Shown: positions 7,065 through 17,266, counted from the stretch's first letter. The stretch: 64,000 nt of DNA from CAG-873 sp910578365 (GCA_951635545.1 OX620685.1:1798001-1862000), one strand, 5' to 3'. The notes: a model not told the origin generated them from the sequence alone. A program made the numbers and translations.

Positions 7065-9014
7065 CCCGAGTTTGGGAGTTATACCATATAACAATCGGGC
7101 ACTCAGTTGATTATGAGTGTCCGATTGTGCTAACAAATTTCAGTGGCTAAATTTTAACATTTCTTTAACATTTTGATATACTGTCGCATTTTACGGTTCA
7201 CTACTATCTGCGTGTCAATGTGTACGTTGGATACCTCGCAACATCTTGACTTGAGTTCGGTGGCAGAGTACGCAGGCACATATCCGGTTCCCCTCACCAC
7301 GTTATAGTCCATTCCCGCAAGGGCGTTGATAATCTGCTCGGTCGAGTATTGGTGCTCTTCGCTCAGGCCGTCATTGATTTGCTTCTGGAAGGCCTTGAGC
7401 AGCAGCAACGCCACAAAGCAGATGGCAAAATGAGCCCGGATCCTGTCTTCGCGTCGCAGATATACGGGACGTGCATCAAACTCTGTCTTGGTGACCCTGA
7501 ACAGATGTTCAATCTCATACCGGAAGCCGTTGACGTAAAGTATCTCGCCGACCGAGTCCTCAAGTCTGGTAGCCACACAGTTAAGACCGTCCATGGCACT
7601 TTCCTTCTCTATCGCCTCCAGATCGAGGCTCATAACACTTTTTTCAGCCACTTCACCGTCTGCGGTACAATATGTCGTGGCAATCAGCCTGCGCGGATCC
7701 TGTTGCGTCTGACGAGATTTCTCCGATTTTTTCTCTATCATCTTCAACGCTTTCTCAATGTGCTGTGCACGAAGCTGTCGCTGATACAGAGCGAACTTGG
7801 GGGAGAAGGTGACTATCAGTCGTTCTTCGTAATTCTTCACGTTCGAGCGGTCTTCCTTGAACCAGCGCTCATGGTAATAGAGATGTTCCTTTTCCGATTC
7901 AAGGTCAATATCCGATATGTCATAGGTCCGGTCCTCCTTATCTCCAAGTCTCCTCCAGCCTGTCTTTTCGAGAGCCCATTCCTTCATCAGCTTTGGAAGG
8001 CCCGGTATGGACTGTGTCACTATATAGTTCCGTCCCTCCGTAGTATTGTACTGTCTGTTGTTGATGCTTGCCAACCCTGCATCTGTGCAGACCACGAACT
8101 CGCTGAGATTAAATTCATTTGCAAGTATCTCCTCGAGCGGCTGCAAGGTCTGCTGCTCGCTTGTGTTGCCGGGATTGATGCAGAACGCAAGAGGAAGTCC
8201 GTCCGCATCCATGAACATACCCATCTGTACAATCGGATTAGGACGGTGCTCCTTTGACTTGCCGTATCTGCGCAGACTGTCTTCCCGTTCTATCTCAAAA
8301 TAGTAGTTTGTACAGTCGTAGTAGATCACGCCTGTCCTGCGGGACAGTTCATTTTTTGTCGCATCATACAGACTCTTCTGCAAGGGTGTGATTTCCTTTG
8401 CCAGAACCCCCAGGAAGTTGTATATGTCATCAAGCGAGAAATCAGGCGCATCGACAAAGTCTGTCAGGCATTCCCTGGTGGCTCGCTTGGAATCGGGGAA
8501 AAGGATCCGGCACATCACCAGCTTGCACATGATATCGGCAAAGTCGAACTTAAAGCGGTGGCGCGCAGTCACCTCTGCCGAGAATCTGGCCATCCCAAGC
8601 TTATTGTACAGAGGCAGAAGTACCATGTGGCCGCAATGCACGCTCCTCCACTGGCCTGATTCGATCTTTTTATTAGGATTGTACGAGACCATCACAGAGG
8701 CCTTGTCCTCCTTTATACTGTCGTTTATCTCCTTTAGTTTCTGGCGGGCCCATGCCTCGGCATCGGCGCAGCCGTACTTCTCCTTTATATCGGATTCCTT
8801 CCCTAATTTCATGTAAACTTTCGTAGAGGTTCCGCCACCCTTTACGCGAAATCCCTGCATTATGTAGAAACGGCGATCTTTGCCTTTGCGAATGTCTAAA
8901 TACATACTTTTATAATTAGAACACGGTAGAACAAAGATACAAAGAAAAATTGACTCTACCAAATTTAAAGCCAATTATTTACAAATTATTTTTTAATGAA
9001 ACTCCCAAACTCCC
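7065..9014 (-). mobile_element. IS1634-family insertion sequence, copy 2
   Basis: Same 1950-bp element as 483-2432, in opposite orientation, with the same end sequences and terminator hairpin (7091-7128). It is inserted between tcdA and the RecB-like gene and flanked by 380-bp direct repeats. Confidence 0.9.
7154..8905 (-). CDS. IS1634-family DDE transposase, copy 2
   Basis: Amino-acid identical to the transposase at 592-2343 and intact. The start was chosen as for copy 1, downstream of TTTG-20-TATCTTTG on the minus strand. Identity between copies suggests one gave rise to the other recently. Confidence 0.92.
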   Translation of the reverse strand: MYLDIRKGKDRRFYIMQGFRVKGGGTSTKVYMKLGKESDIKEKYGCADAEAWARQKLKEINDSIKEDKASVMVSYNPNKKIESGQWRSVHCGHMVLLPLYNKLGMARFSAEVTARHRFKFDFADIMCKLVMCRILFPDSKRATRECLTDFVDAPDFSLDDIYNFLGVLAKEITPLQKSLYDATKNELSRRTGVIYYDCTNYYFEIEREDSLRRYGKSKEHRPNPIVQMGMFMDADGLPLAFCINPGNTSEQQTLQPLEEILANEFNLSEFVVCTDAGLASINNRQYNTTEGRNYIVTQSIPGLPKLMKEWALEKTGWRRLGDKEDRTYDISDIDLESEKEHLYYHERWFKEDRSNVKNYEERLIVTFSPKFALYQRQLRAQHIEKALKMIEKKSEKSRQTQQDPRRLIATTYCTADGEVAEKSVMSLDLEAIEKESAMDGLNCVATRLEDSVGEILYVNGFRYEIEHLFRVTKTEFDARPVYLRREDRIRAHFAICFVALLLLKAFQKQINDGLSEEHQYSTEQIINALAGMDYNVVRGTGYVPAYSATELKSRCCEVSNVHIDTQIVVNRKMRQYIKMLKKC

Positions 9015-9349
9015 GCTGTACCCTGTTCTCGTCGATGGGTGCGGCGTTGAAAATGCACATCACGCAGATAGCCGTGGCTAACTTCGACAAAGTCCTGGGC
9101 TGCCCGCTGGCCAGGGCATTGCGTCAGAAATTCAGGCGAGCCGGCACTATGCCACGTCGTAAATTCAAATGCGTGTATTCGCCCGAACTGCTTAAAAACC
9201 GCGAAGAAAGCGTAGCCTCGGCCGAAGGCGGTCAGGCAGCCGAAATCAAAAGCCGCAGCCGCAGCAACGGCACTCTTATGCACGCCGTGGCCACGTTCGG
9301 TCTGATGCTCGCCGGCCTGGTGATAGAAGAAGAGGTTCAGGAAATGTGA
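9015..9349 (+). pseudogene. tcdA: Duplicated 3' fragment of tcdA
   Basis: It repeats the last third to half of tcdA (from SRCTLFSSMGAALK to the stop) after the left end of the IS. No native start or promoter precedes it. It is a by-product of the long target duplication; the whole gene is at 6270-7019. Confidence 0.9.
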
Positions 9350-9394
9350 CAGAACGGCTACAAGTTTGGTAGATTCGCGCTAAAGTCCTATCTT
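9015..9394. repeat. Right copy of 380-bp target duplication
   Basis: Direct repeat of 6685-7064. Its last bases complete the -7 box TATCTTTG (9389-9396) of the RecB-like gene together with the following native DNA. Confidence 0.9.
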
Positions 9395-9396
9395 TG
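9365..9396 (+). promoter_or_regulatory. Promoter of RecB/AddA-like gene
   Basis: TTTG (9365-9368), 20 nt, TATCTTTG (9389-9396): a full consensus match, 20 nt before the GTG start at 9417. In the left duplicate the -7 box is cut (TATCTT then the IS end), so only this copy is complete. Confidence 0.8.
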
Positions 9397-9416
9397 TAAG
9401 AATCATAATTTTCAGC

Positions 9417-12400
9417 GTGGAACTGGACCGTACATTAACCATCTACAAGGCTTCGGCGGGGTCGGGGAAGACTTACACTCTGGCTCTTGAATATATAAAG
9501 CTGCTGCTCGGCGTCAAAAATGTCGAGACAGGCAGCTATAGTCTTAACGATGAAAAATACTGCGGCCGACGCCTTAGGAACCGCCACCGCCATATCCTGG
9601 CCATAACCTTCACCAACAAGGCTACCGCCGAGATGAAGGAGCGCATCGTAAAGCAGCTGAACTCGCTGGCTGTGATGCCTGCTCCCGGAGCGAAGGATGC
9701 CGACTATGCCCCGGCCCTCACGGCAGCATTCGGCTGCACTCGGGCCGAACTGTGCCGGGCCGCTTCAATGGCCATGGACGAGTTGCTGTACGACTACAGT
9801 GGGTTCAATGTCAGCACCATCGACTCGTTTTTTCAACTGGTACTGCGCGAGTTCGCGCGAGAGGTCGACCGGCAGGGCGATTTCGAAGTCGAACTCGACG
9901 ACAGAGCCGTGGTGAGCAACGGAGTGTCGATGATGCTCGACGACCTCAACTACGGAAATCCGCCCAACGGACCCCGCATGCAGCGCTGGATATACGACTA
10001 CATGCTCAACCGCATACGCGAATCGGGCAAACACTATATGCTCGACCGTGGCTCCGGCGTATTCGCCTCGCTGGTCGACTTCGTGTGCCAATCGTGCAGC
10101 GAGGACTACAAGGAATATGCCCTGAAGCTGCAGAACTATCTCAGTGTGCCCGGAAATACACATACATTCCGCGCAGCGATTGCCCGGCGAATCGACGATG
10201 CCGCTCACGAACTGCAGAAAGCGGCGCGCGACGTAAAGGCAGCCCTCAGTCAGGCCGAATGTAAAGAAGAGAAGCTCAACCGCTTTCTGCTCAATTATGT
10301 CGAGGAGGCAGTCAACGGCAAGGAGCCGTCGGACGATTCGTTGGGCACCAAGGTAATGCAGTCGCTCATTGACGGAAGCTATACCGACGAGAAGATATAT
10401 GCCAAGGGCAAATGCACCACAGGCAGCGGCAAAAACAAAATTACGGTTTATCCGCCCTCGGAAGTGGCCTCGGCTCTGGAGGTATTTGCATGCGCCTACG
10501 AAAAGATGTGTGTGGAGCGCGCGGTATGCCGCCCCACGCTTCAGGCTGTCGACAATCTGGAATTTCTCGGTTTTGTGATGAATTACATCGAGCAGTTCCG
10601 CCGCGAAAACAACGTGATACTGCTCAGTGATACCAACGACTTGCTGTCGCGCATAATATCCGACGACGACGCCCCCTTTATATACGAGCGCCTGGGCATG
10701 TTTCTGCACCACTACCTTATCGACGAGTTTCAGGACACCTCGCGCATGCAGTGGAAAAACCTGCGTCCGCTGGTGGCAGTGGGCGTCCACGACCGTCACG
10801 ACAGCCTGATAATAGGCGACGAAAAGCAGGCCATATACCGCTTCCGAAACTCCGACTCGTCGATGCTGCACAGCACGGTTTCGGAAGTGGACTTTCCCGG
10901 ACGCAACCGAGTGAAAGGCGATGCCCCCGGCGACAACACCAACCGCCGCAGCGCCCCCGATATGGTACGCTTCAACAATACTCTGTTCGACCGCATGGCA
11001 GTCGCTCTGGGGGTATCGGGCTTTGAAAATGTGGTGCAGACCCTGCCCCCGTGCAATGGCCATGAAAACAGCGCCTACATACGGTTTTCCAAAGTGTCGG
11101 ACACCGACGAGGCCCTTGCCGATATGGCCGCACACATGCTGCGCCAGCATGAGGCCGGCTACCAGTGGCGCGACATTGCCGTGCTGGTGCGCGGTGCCGC
11201 CGAGGCCACGAAAGTGGTGGAATTCCTGCGGGCTCAGCATCCCGAGATAAGCGTCCTCTCCGAAGAGGCATTGTATCTGCACAACTCCACATCGGTAAAA
11301 CTTATAATAGGCATGCTCAAGCTGCTCGACCGCTCGTATACCGACGAAAACGGCAGTACCGGCAACAGCACTATCAGCGACACCATGGCCATGATAAGCC
11401 GCTTCGACTATTATATGTTGGAGGGGGCCTCGGCCGTCGAGGCGCTGAGTGCCGCCCTGGGCGATGTAAACAGCTCGGAAGCGGTGTCGAAGGCGGTGAG
11501 CCACTTGCGCTCGCTGCACGCATCGTCGCTGTCGTCGCTGGTGGAGATGATAGTCCAGCAGCGCATACCTGTGGCGCAGCGCAAGCACGAGATGGCTTTT
11601 ATATGCGCCTTCCAGGACATGGTCACCGACTATTGCAAACGCTATCCCGACTCGATACACGACTTTGTGAAGTGGTACGACAAAGCAGGCCGCTACCGCT
11701 CGTTGCCCGCCGCGCCCGACATCGACGCCGTGTCGGTGATGACCATACACAAGTCGAAAGGCCTGGAGTGGCCCTGTGTGCATATCCCTATGGCGCAGTG
11801 GGAGCTGTGCCGTGAGGACGATGTGTGGTTCCATCCGCAGTTCCCCGGCATATCGCCCAATATAACTCCGCCGATAATACTGGTGACCACCACCGGACTG
11901 TTCGGCAACCGGCTGTCGCCCTACCGCAGTGAATACGAGCGCGAGAAGACCGAGCAGCGTACCGACAACCTCAACACCACCTATGTGGCATTTACCCGCG
12001 CGGGCCGCGAGCTGATAATCAGTAGCAGCGGAGCCAGTGTGGGCAAGGATATAGAGCAGGCACTGCGCCGCCACGCTACAGAAAGCGAGCTGGCCGACGG
12101 ACTGCACATCGACACCGCGGCGGCCTTCAACGGCGACTGCCTTATGGAAATAGGGCAGCCCACTGAGCCGTCAGACCGCGACCTGAAGCGGCAGCAGGAG
12201 CACAGCAGCCGCAGCGCCTTCGAACTCGACGACTACGAAGTCTTTGACCGCGACGACACCCGCGAGCTTGTGGCCATGCCCGACATTACCACCGAGTTAG
12301 GAGCGATAAGCGACGACGACCCCGCCGACATAGCCGCCCGCGAGATAGTCGACCGGATACCATCGGGCTGCAACGGCGAGGAACTGCGCCAGCGCGTCGA

Positions 12401-12845
12401 AGCCGCCAGGCGAGGCACCCTGCTGCACGCCGTAATGGCCGAGATGGAAACACGCTCCGACCTTGAATACGCCCTGGGACGTGTGGCCAACGCGGTGGCG
12501 CTCGCCCCCGACGAAACCGAACAGCTGCGCGAACTGCTGCAGACGGCCCTCGATTCCGATGACCCGCGCGTAGACCGCTGGTTCGACAGCGACGGACGCC
12601 TGCTGAGCGAGCAAAGCATAATGCTGGCCGACGGCACGGTACTGCGCCCCGACCGTATAGTAATCCACTCCGACGGCAGTGTCGACCTGGTCGACTACAA
12701 GTTTACCTCCGAAATGAGGCTGAGCCACCAGCAGCAGTTGCGCGACTACTGTCTGATGCTGCGCAATATGGGCTACAAACGTGTGAGCGGCCACCTGTGG
12801 TATCCGCTCTTAGGCAAAATAGCAACAGAAAAAATAGAAAATTAA
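9417..12845 (+). CDS. UvrD/Rep-type helicase-nuclease, RecB/AddA-like
   Basis: 1142 residues from a GTG start fixed by the promoter. Walker A lies at about residues 12-20 (ASAGSGKTYT). Motif Ia is AITFTNKATAEMKER, motif II LIDEFQDTSRMQW, motif III IIGDEKQAIYRFR, and motif V/VI MTIHKSKGLEWP and TTYVAFTRAG. A C-terminal PD-(D/E)XK nuclease is visible as GTLLHAVMAEME, LRPDRIV and LVDYKF. Such proteins resect double-strand breaks for recombination. The AddB-type partner usual in Bacteroidales is not next to it. A C69 peptidase gene follows after 23 bp. Confidence 0.9.
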   Translation: MELDRTLTIYKASAGSGKTYTLALEYIKLLLGVKNVETGSYSLNDEKYCGRRLRNRHRHILAITFTNKATAEMKERIVKQLNSLAVMPAPGAKDADYAPALTAAFGCTRAELCRAASMAMDELLYDYSGFNVSTIDSFFQLVLREFAREVDRQGDFEVELDDRAVVSNGVSMMLDDLNYGNPPNGPRMQRWIYDYMLNRIRESGKHYMLDRGSGVFASLVDFVCQSCSEDYKEYALKLQNYLSVPGNTHTFRAAIARRIDDAAHELQKAARDVKAALSQAECKEEKLNRFLLNYVEEAVNGKEPSDDSLGTKVMQSLIDGSYTDEKIYAKGKCTTGSGKNKITVYPPSEVASALEVFACAYEKMCVERAVCRPTLQAVDNLEFLGFVMNYIEQFRRENNVILLSDTNDLLSRIISDDDAPFIYERLGMFLHHYLIDEFQDTSRMQWKNLRPLVAVGVHDRHDSLIIGDEKQAIYRFRNSDSSMLHSTVSEVDFPGRNRVKGDAPGDNTNRRSAPDMVRFNNTLFDRMAVALGVSGFENVVQTLPPCNGHENSAYIRFSKVSDTDEALADMAAHMLRQHEAGYQWRDIAVLVRGAAEATKVVEFLRAQHPEISVLSEEALYLHNSTSVKLIIGMLKLLDRSYTDENGSTGNSTISDTMAMISRFDYYMLEGASAVEALSAALGDVNSSEAVSKAVSHLRSLHASSLSSLVEMIVQQRIPVAQRKHEMAFICAFQDMVTDYCKRYPDSIHDFVKWYDKAGRYRSLPAAPDIDAVSVMTIHKSKGLEWPCVHIPMAQWELCREDDVWFHPQFPGISPNITPPIILVTTTGLFGNRLSPYRSEYEREKTEQRTDNLNTTYVAFTRAGRELIISSSGASVGKDIEQALRRHATESELADGLHIDTAAAFNGDCLMEIGQPTEPSDRDLKRQQEHSSRSAFELDDYEVFDRDDTRELVAMPDITTELGAISDDDPADIAAREIVDRIPSGCNGEELRQRVEAARRGTLLHAVMAEMETRSDLEYALGRVANAVALAPDETEQLRELLQTALDSDDPRVDRWFDSDGRLLSEQSIMLADGTVLRPDRIVIHSDGSVDLVDYKFTSEMRLSHQQQLRDYCLMLRNMGYKRVSGHLWYPLLGKIATEKIEN

Positions 12846-12868
12846 TACACAATACACAATACCGAGAT

Positions 12869-14503
12869 ATGAAGAAACTCGCAAGCCTCTGCGCAGCCAC
12901 AGCGCTCGCTGCAATTCCATCGCTGGCATGTACCAGCCTTATCGCAACACCCGGCGCAAGCGCCGACGGCAGCAGTATGATTACCTATGCCGCCGACTCG
13001 CACACTCTGTACGGCGAACTGTATCATCAGCCCGCAGCCGACCATGCTCCCGGCGCCATGCGTAAAGTGGTAGACTGGGACAGCGGACGGCTGTTGGGGG
13101 AGATTCCCGAAGTACCCCACACCTACGCCACCATCGGAAATATGAACGAGCATGGCCTTACAATAGCCGAAAGCACCTGGGGCGGACGTGCCGAACTGGA
13201 AGGCAGCGGTATGATAGACTACGGCTCGCTGATATACATTACGCTGCAGCGCGCCAAAACAGCCCGCGAGGCCATCGAAGTAATGACATCGCTGGTGCGC
13301 GACTACGGATATGCCTCCTCGGGTGAGTCGTTCTCCATCGCCGATCCGAGCGAAGTATGGGTTATGGAACTCATAGGCAAGGGCAAAGCCGACAAGGGCG
13401 CAGTGTGGGTGGCACGCCGTGTGCCCGACGGATATATCAGCGGCCACGCCAACCACTCGCGAATACACAACTTCCCCCTCAAGGATAAAGAAACCCTGTA
13501 CTCGCCCGATGTTATCGAATTTGCCCGCAAGCAGGGCTACTTCAATGGCAAGGACAAGGATTTCAGCTTCTCGCGTGCATACGCCGTGACCGATGCCGGA
13601 GCCCTGCGCGGCTGCGACGCCCGTGTGTGGAGCTACTACAACCGCTTTACCGACGGAGGTGTCGACCAATACCTCGACTGGATTCTGCGCGGCCGCGGCG
13701 AGGCAATGCCCCTGTGGGTGAAGCCCGCCCGCAAACTCAGCGCCGATGACCTCAAATGGATGATGCGCGACCACTTCGAAGGCACCCCCCTGGACATGAC
13801 ACAGGACATAGGCGCAGGCCCCTTCGACGTGCCTTACCGCTGGCGTCCGATGGGCTTTACCGTCGACTCTGTGGAGTACACCCACGAACGCGCCATTGCC
13901 ACACAGCAGACCGGATTCTCGTTCGTGGCCTCGATGAACGCCGGCCGCCACGATGCCATGAAGGGTATACTGTGGTTCGGTGTCGACGACGCCAACACCT
14001 GTGTGTATGTGCCAGTGTTCAATTCCACTCCCGAACCTCCGCACCAGCTGGCCCACGGCAACGGTGACCTCTACACAATATCGTGGGACGCAATGTTCTG
14101 GACCAATAACTATGTGGCCAACCAGGCATATAACCGCTACAGCCAGATGATACCCGATATCCGCCGGGTGCAGACAGGCCTTGAGGACAAGGCCGGCGAA
14201 CTGGTGGCGAAAGCCTCGGCCGATGTCGCCTCGATGGACATGGCCGCAGCCACCGAATATCTGCACCGCCTCACCGACAGCTTCACCGCCGACGCCACAG
14301 CAAGATACAAAGACCTGGGCGACTATCTGCTGGTGAAGTATCTCGACGGTAACATAAAAAAAGAAGCCGGCGGCAAATTCGCGCGCACCCCCGAAGGCAT
14401 GCCCGAGCAGCCCGAGTTCGGAGGGTATAACGAACGCTATTTCCGTTCGATTGCAAATGATGCCGGCGACCGCCTGCGTGTAACAGAACCGGAGCTGAAA
14501 TGA
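12869..14503 (+). CDS. Secreted C69-family dipeptidase
   Basis: 544 residues from ATG at 12869, where MKKLASLCAATALAAIPSLA forms a signal peptide. The Cys right after it (ACTSLIATPGAS) fits the N-terminal nucleophile of peptidase family C69 (Ntn hydrolases such as PepD), exposed after processing. Further family blocks are GNMNEHGLTIAEST, GESFSIADPSEVWVMELIGKG and ISGHANHSRI. It probably cleaves dipeptides in the periplasm or outside the cell. It overlaps the next gene by 4 bp (ATGA). Confidence 0.88.
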   Translation: MKKLASLCAATALAAIPSLACTSLIATPGASADGSSMITYAADSHTLYGELYHQPAADHAPGAMRKVVDWDSGRLLGEIPEVPHTYATIGNMNEHGLTIAESTWGGRAELEGSGMIDYGSLIYITLQRAKTAREAIEVMTSLVRDYGYASSGESFSIADPSEVWVMELIGKGKADKGAVWVARRVPDGYISGHANHSRIHNFPLKDKETLYSPDVIEFARKQGYFNGKDKDFSFSRAYAVTDAGALRGCDARVWSYYNRFTDGGVDQYLDWILRGRGEAMPLWVKPARKLSADDLKWMMRDHFEGTPLDMTQDIGAGPFDVPYRWRPMGFTVDSVEYTHERAIATQQTGFSFVASMNAGRHDAMKGILWFGVDDANTCVYVPVFNSTPEPPHQLAHGNGDLYTISWDAMFWTNNYVANQAYNRYSQMIPDIRRVQTGLEDKAGELVAKASADVASMDMAAATEYLHRLTDSFTADATARYKDLGDYLLVKYLDGNIKKEAGGKFARTPEGMPEQPEFGGYNERYFRSIANDAGDRLRVTEPELK

Positions 14504-15288
14504 CATATTCCGAGGCAGTATTTCTGCGTCACTCCTCGCGCACCTACGACCCTGTGCTGAGCGACAGCGATTCGCAGGCAATCGACCGGATTGTAGACCG
14601 CTTGCCCAAGCGCCATTTCGGCAACAGCATGGTGGGAGTACGCCGTATCGACTGTGCCGAGGGTGTCCAGCCCCCCGGCACCTACGGCTTCATAGGCGGT
14701 TCGCGCCACTATCTGGTGGTGCATACCGCCGGCGCCGTCAACCGGCTCACCTATATCGACTGCGGCATGATAGCCGAACTGATGGCCCTCGACGCCACCC
14801 GGGCCGGACTGGGCAGCTGCCTTATGACCGGCAGTCTGCGCGACATCAGTTTTGCGCGGGCTGCCGGCTTATCCGGCGCCGACTCGCTGCTGCTGGTATC
14901 GCCGGTAGGGCGTACTCGCTCGCCGCGCCTGGCCGAGCTGCTTATAGGTAAGATGTCGCGCCGCGACAGCCGCATGCCTCTTAGCCGCTTTGTATTTGCC
15001 GACAGCGCCATGACCAGGCCCTGGCAGCCCTGCCCCGACGACGACAGACTGTGCCGGGCCCTGGAGGGCCTGGGCAAAGCCCCGAGCGCCTTGAACCGCC
15101 AGCCCTGGCGTGTGGTGGTGGCCGACGACCATATAGAGATACATAACTCGGAGTCAGATAGCAACTCGTGGATAAGCATAGGCTGCGCCGCCACCAACTA
15201 CTATGCCATGGCAGGCATCCGCAGCGATTCGCTCACTCTGGCGGGTAGTCCGGAGCGCCCTGTAATCATCGCTCCACGACCCGCATAG
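14500..15288 (+). CDS. Nitroreductase-like flavoprotein
   Basis: 262 residues, coupled to the C69 gene by an ATGA overlap. It has two nitroreductase half-domains: RHSSRTYDP at the start, YIDCGMIAELMALDATRAGLGS in the middle, then APSALNRQPWRVVV and WISIGCAATNYYAMA, the pattern of the TM1586-type putative nitroreductases. FMN binding is inferred; the substrate is unknown. Confidence 0.78.
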   Translation: MTYSEAVFLRHSSRTYDPVLSDSDSQAIDRIVDRLPKRHFGNSMVGVRRIDCAEGVQPPGTYGFIGGSRHYLVVHTAGAVNRLTYIDCGMIAELMALDATRAGLGSCLMTGSLRDISFARAAGLSGADSLLLVSPVGRTRSPRLAELLIGKMSRRDSRMPLSRFVFADSAMTRPWQPCPDDDRLCRALEGLGKAPSALNRQPWRVVVADDHIEIHNSESDSNSWISIGCAATNYYAMAGIRSDSLTLAGSPERPVIIAPRPA

Positions 15289-15320
15289 AACAATTATCAC
15301 AAAAAAAATTGAGCAAAGCG

Positions 15321-15350
15321 TTGAAATACCCTTTTTTTTTGCTAAGTTTG
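15321..15350 (+). promoter_or_regulatory. Promoter of korAB
   Basis: A TTG (15321-15323) lies 19 nt before TAAGTTTG (15343-15350), which matches TAnnTTTG exactly. The leader to the korA ATG is about 50 nt. Confidence 0.65.
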
Positions 15351-15406
15351 CACAATGAAATAACCCAACCAAACTACGAAGGTCAATCTTAAATCATTAT
15401 ATTCCC

Positions 15407-17266
15407 ATGTTAGAGAAAACCGAAGTTAAAGTTCTCGACAAGGTGGTGGTCCGGTTCTCGGGCGACTCCGGCGACGGCATGCAGCTGGCCGGCAACATTT
15501 TCACCAACGTGTCGGCCGGTATCGGCAATCAGGTGTCAACCTTCCCCGATTATCCGGCGGAAATCCGTGCTCCGCAGGGTTCGCTCGGCGGTGTGTCCGG
15601 TTTCCAGGTCAGTGTCGGCCGCGGAGTACACACGCCCGGCGACAGTTGCGACGTGCTTGTAGCCATGAATCCGGCGGCTCTGAAGCAGAACGTAAAGTTC
15701 CTCAAGCCCACCGGCGTAATCATCACCGACATTGACTCGTATCGCGAGGCTGACCTCAAGAAGGCCAAGTTCGAAACAGAAAATCCGTTCGAGGAGCTTG
15801 GTATCAAGCAGAAAGTGCTCGAGGTGCCGGTAACCGCTATGACTCGCGCGGCTCTTGCCGACAGCGGACTCGACAACAAAAGTGTGCTCAAATGCCGCAA
15901 TATCTTCGCCCTTGGCCTGGTATGCTGGCTGTTCGACCGTCCGCTCGAAAGCGCGCTTCATCATCTGAAAAATAAATTTGCCCGTAAACCGGCCGTGTAC
16001 GAAGCAAACGCAAAGGTGCTTCAGGCAGGCTTCGACTACGGTCACAATATCCACGCCTCGGTGTCGGTACACCGCATCAACAGCGACGACCCGCGCCCCG
16101 GCATCTACACCGATATCAACGGCAACACCGCCACCGCCTGGGGCCTGATTATGGCCAGCGAGAAGTGCGGCCGTCCGCTTTTCCTGGGTTCTTACCCCAT
16201 CACTCCGGCTACCGACATACTGCATGAACTTGCCAAGCGCAAGGACTTGGGCGTGAAGGCCTGCCAGATGGAAGACGAAATCGCCGGCGTATGCTCGGCC
16301 ATCGGAGCTTCGTTTGCCGGCAATCTGGCCGTGACATCGACCTCCGGCCCCGGTCTGGCACTCAAGAGCGAAGGTATCGGTCTGGCCGTAATGGCCGAAC
16401 TGCCTCTGGTTGTGATTGATGTGCAGCGTGGCGGTCCGTCGACCGGCCTGCCCACCAAGACCGAGCAGACCGACCTTATGCAGGCCCTCTATGGCCGCAA
16501 CGGCGAGTCGCCGCTGGCTGTAGTGGCTCCGGCATCTCCCACCGACTGCTTTACAATGGCATTCGAAGCCTGCCGCATAGCCGTAGAACACTCCACTCCG
16601 GTAATACTGCTGAGCGACGCCTTCATAGGCAACGGTTCGTCGGCATGGCGTGTGCCCGAAAGCAGCGAATATCCCGAAATAAAGGCACCCGAGTTGAAAC
16701 TCGCCGACGGACAGCGCTTCTGCCCCACCATGCGCGACGAGGAAACCCTGGCCCGCCCCTGGCCCGTGGCCGGCACCGAAGGCCTGCAGCACCGTCTGGG
16801 CGGTCTTGAAAAAGATATTCGCACCGGTGCCATCAGCACCGACCCTGTAAACCACGAACGCATGGTCGAAATCCGCCGCCGTAAAATAGAGAACATAGCC
16901 AAGGACATTCCTGCCCTCGAAGTACACTGCGATGTCGACGCCGACACCCTGCTGCTGGGCTGGGGCGGCACCTACGGCCACTTGCTTACCGCAGCCACCG
17001 AGCTGTGCGAGTCGGGCCGTCCGGTAGCAATGGCACAGCTGCGCTACATCAGCCCGCTGCCCGCCAACACCGCCGAGGTACTCCGCCGCTACCGCAAGGT
17101 GATTGTAGCCGAGCTCAACAGCGGCATGCTTGCCGACTACCTCCAGGCCAAGTTCCCCGATGTGGAAATCCACCGTATCAATAAAGTACAAGGTCAGCCC
17201 TTTATGGTGAGCGAGCTCGTTGCCGCCGTAGACCGCATAAACTCTCTCAATACCGTAGCACAATGA
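15407..17266 (+). CDS. korA: 2-oxoacid:ferredoxin oxidoreductase, fused gamma-alpha subunit
   Basis: 619 residues. The N-terminal gamma-type domain (RFSGDSGDGMQLAGNIFT, about residues 10-190) is fused to the pyrimidine-binding alpha domain (GSYPITPATDILHELA, MEDEIAGVCSAIGASFAG, TSTSGPGLALKSEG, DVQRGGPSTGLPTKTEQ). With KorB it oxidatively decarboxylates a 2-oxoacid, probably 2-oxoglutarate, to the CoA ester and reduces ferredoxin in the cytoplasm. Fusion and length match the usual Bacteroidales KorA. It overlaps korB by 4 bp (ATGA). Confidence 0.92.
   Translation: MLEKTEVKVLDKVVVRFSGDSGDGMQLAGNIFTNVSAGIGNQVSTFPDYPAEIRAPQGSLGGVSGFQVSVGRGVHTPGDSCDVLVAMNPAALKQNVKFLKPTGVIITDIDSYREADLKKAKFETENPFEELGIKQKVLEVPVTAMTRAALADSGLDNKSVLKCRNIFALGLVCWLFDRPLESALHHLKNKFARKPAVYEANAKVLQAGFDYGHNIHASVSVHRINSDDPRPGIYTDINGNTATAWGLIMASEKCGRPLFLGSYPITPATDILHELAKRKDLGVKACQMEDEIAGVCSAIGASFAGNLAVTSTSGPGLALKSEGIGLAVMAELPLVVIDVQRGGPSTGLPTKTEQTDLMQALYGRNGESPLAVVAPASPTDCFTMAFEACRIAVEHSTPVILLSDAFIGNGSSAWRVPESSEYPEIKAPELKLADGQRFCPTMRDEETLARPWPVAGTEGLQHRLGGLEKDIRTGAISTDPVNHERMVEIRRRKIENIAKDIPALEVHCDVDADTLLLGWGGTYGHLLTAATELCESGRPVAMAQLRYISPLPANTAEVLRRYRKVIVAELNSGMLADYLQAKFPDVEIHRINKVQGQPFMVSELVAAVDRINSLNTVAQ

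Noticed and set aside
7349..8257. Long antisense ORF (302 codons) inside the transposase gene
   Set aside because: It is the same mirror frame in both IS copies, lacks a promoter, and its translation shows no family pattern; the transposase frame explains the sequence.
9765..12107. 780-codon minus-strand ORF under the RecB-like gene
   Set aside because: A shadow frame caused by GC-rich codons; the plus-strand helicase motifs are unmistakable.
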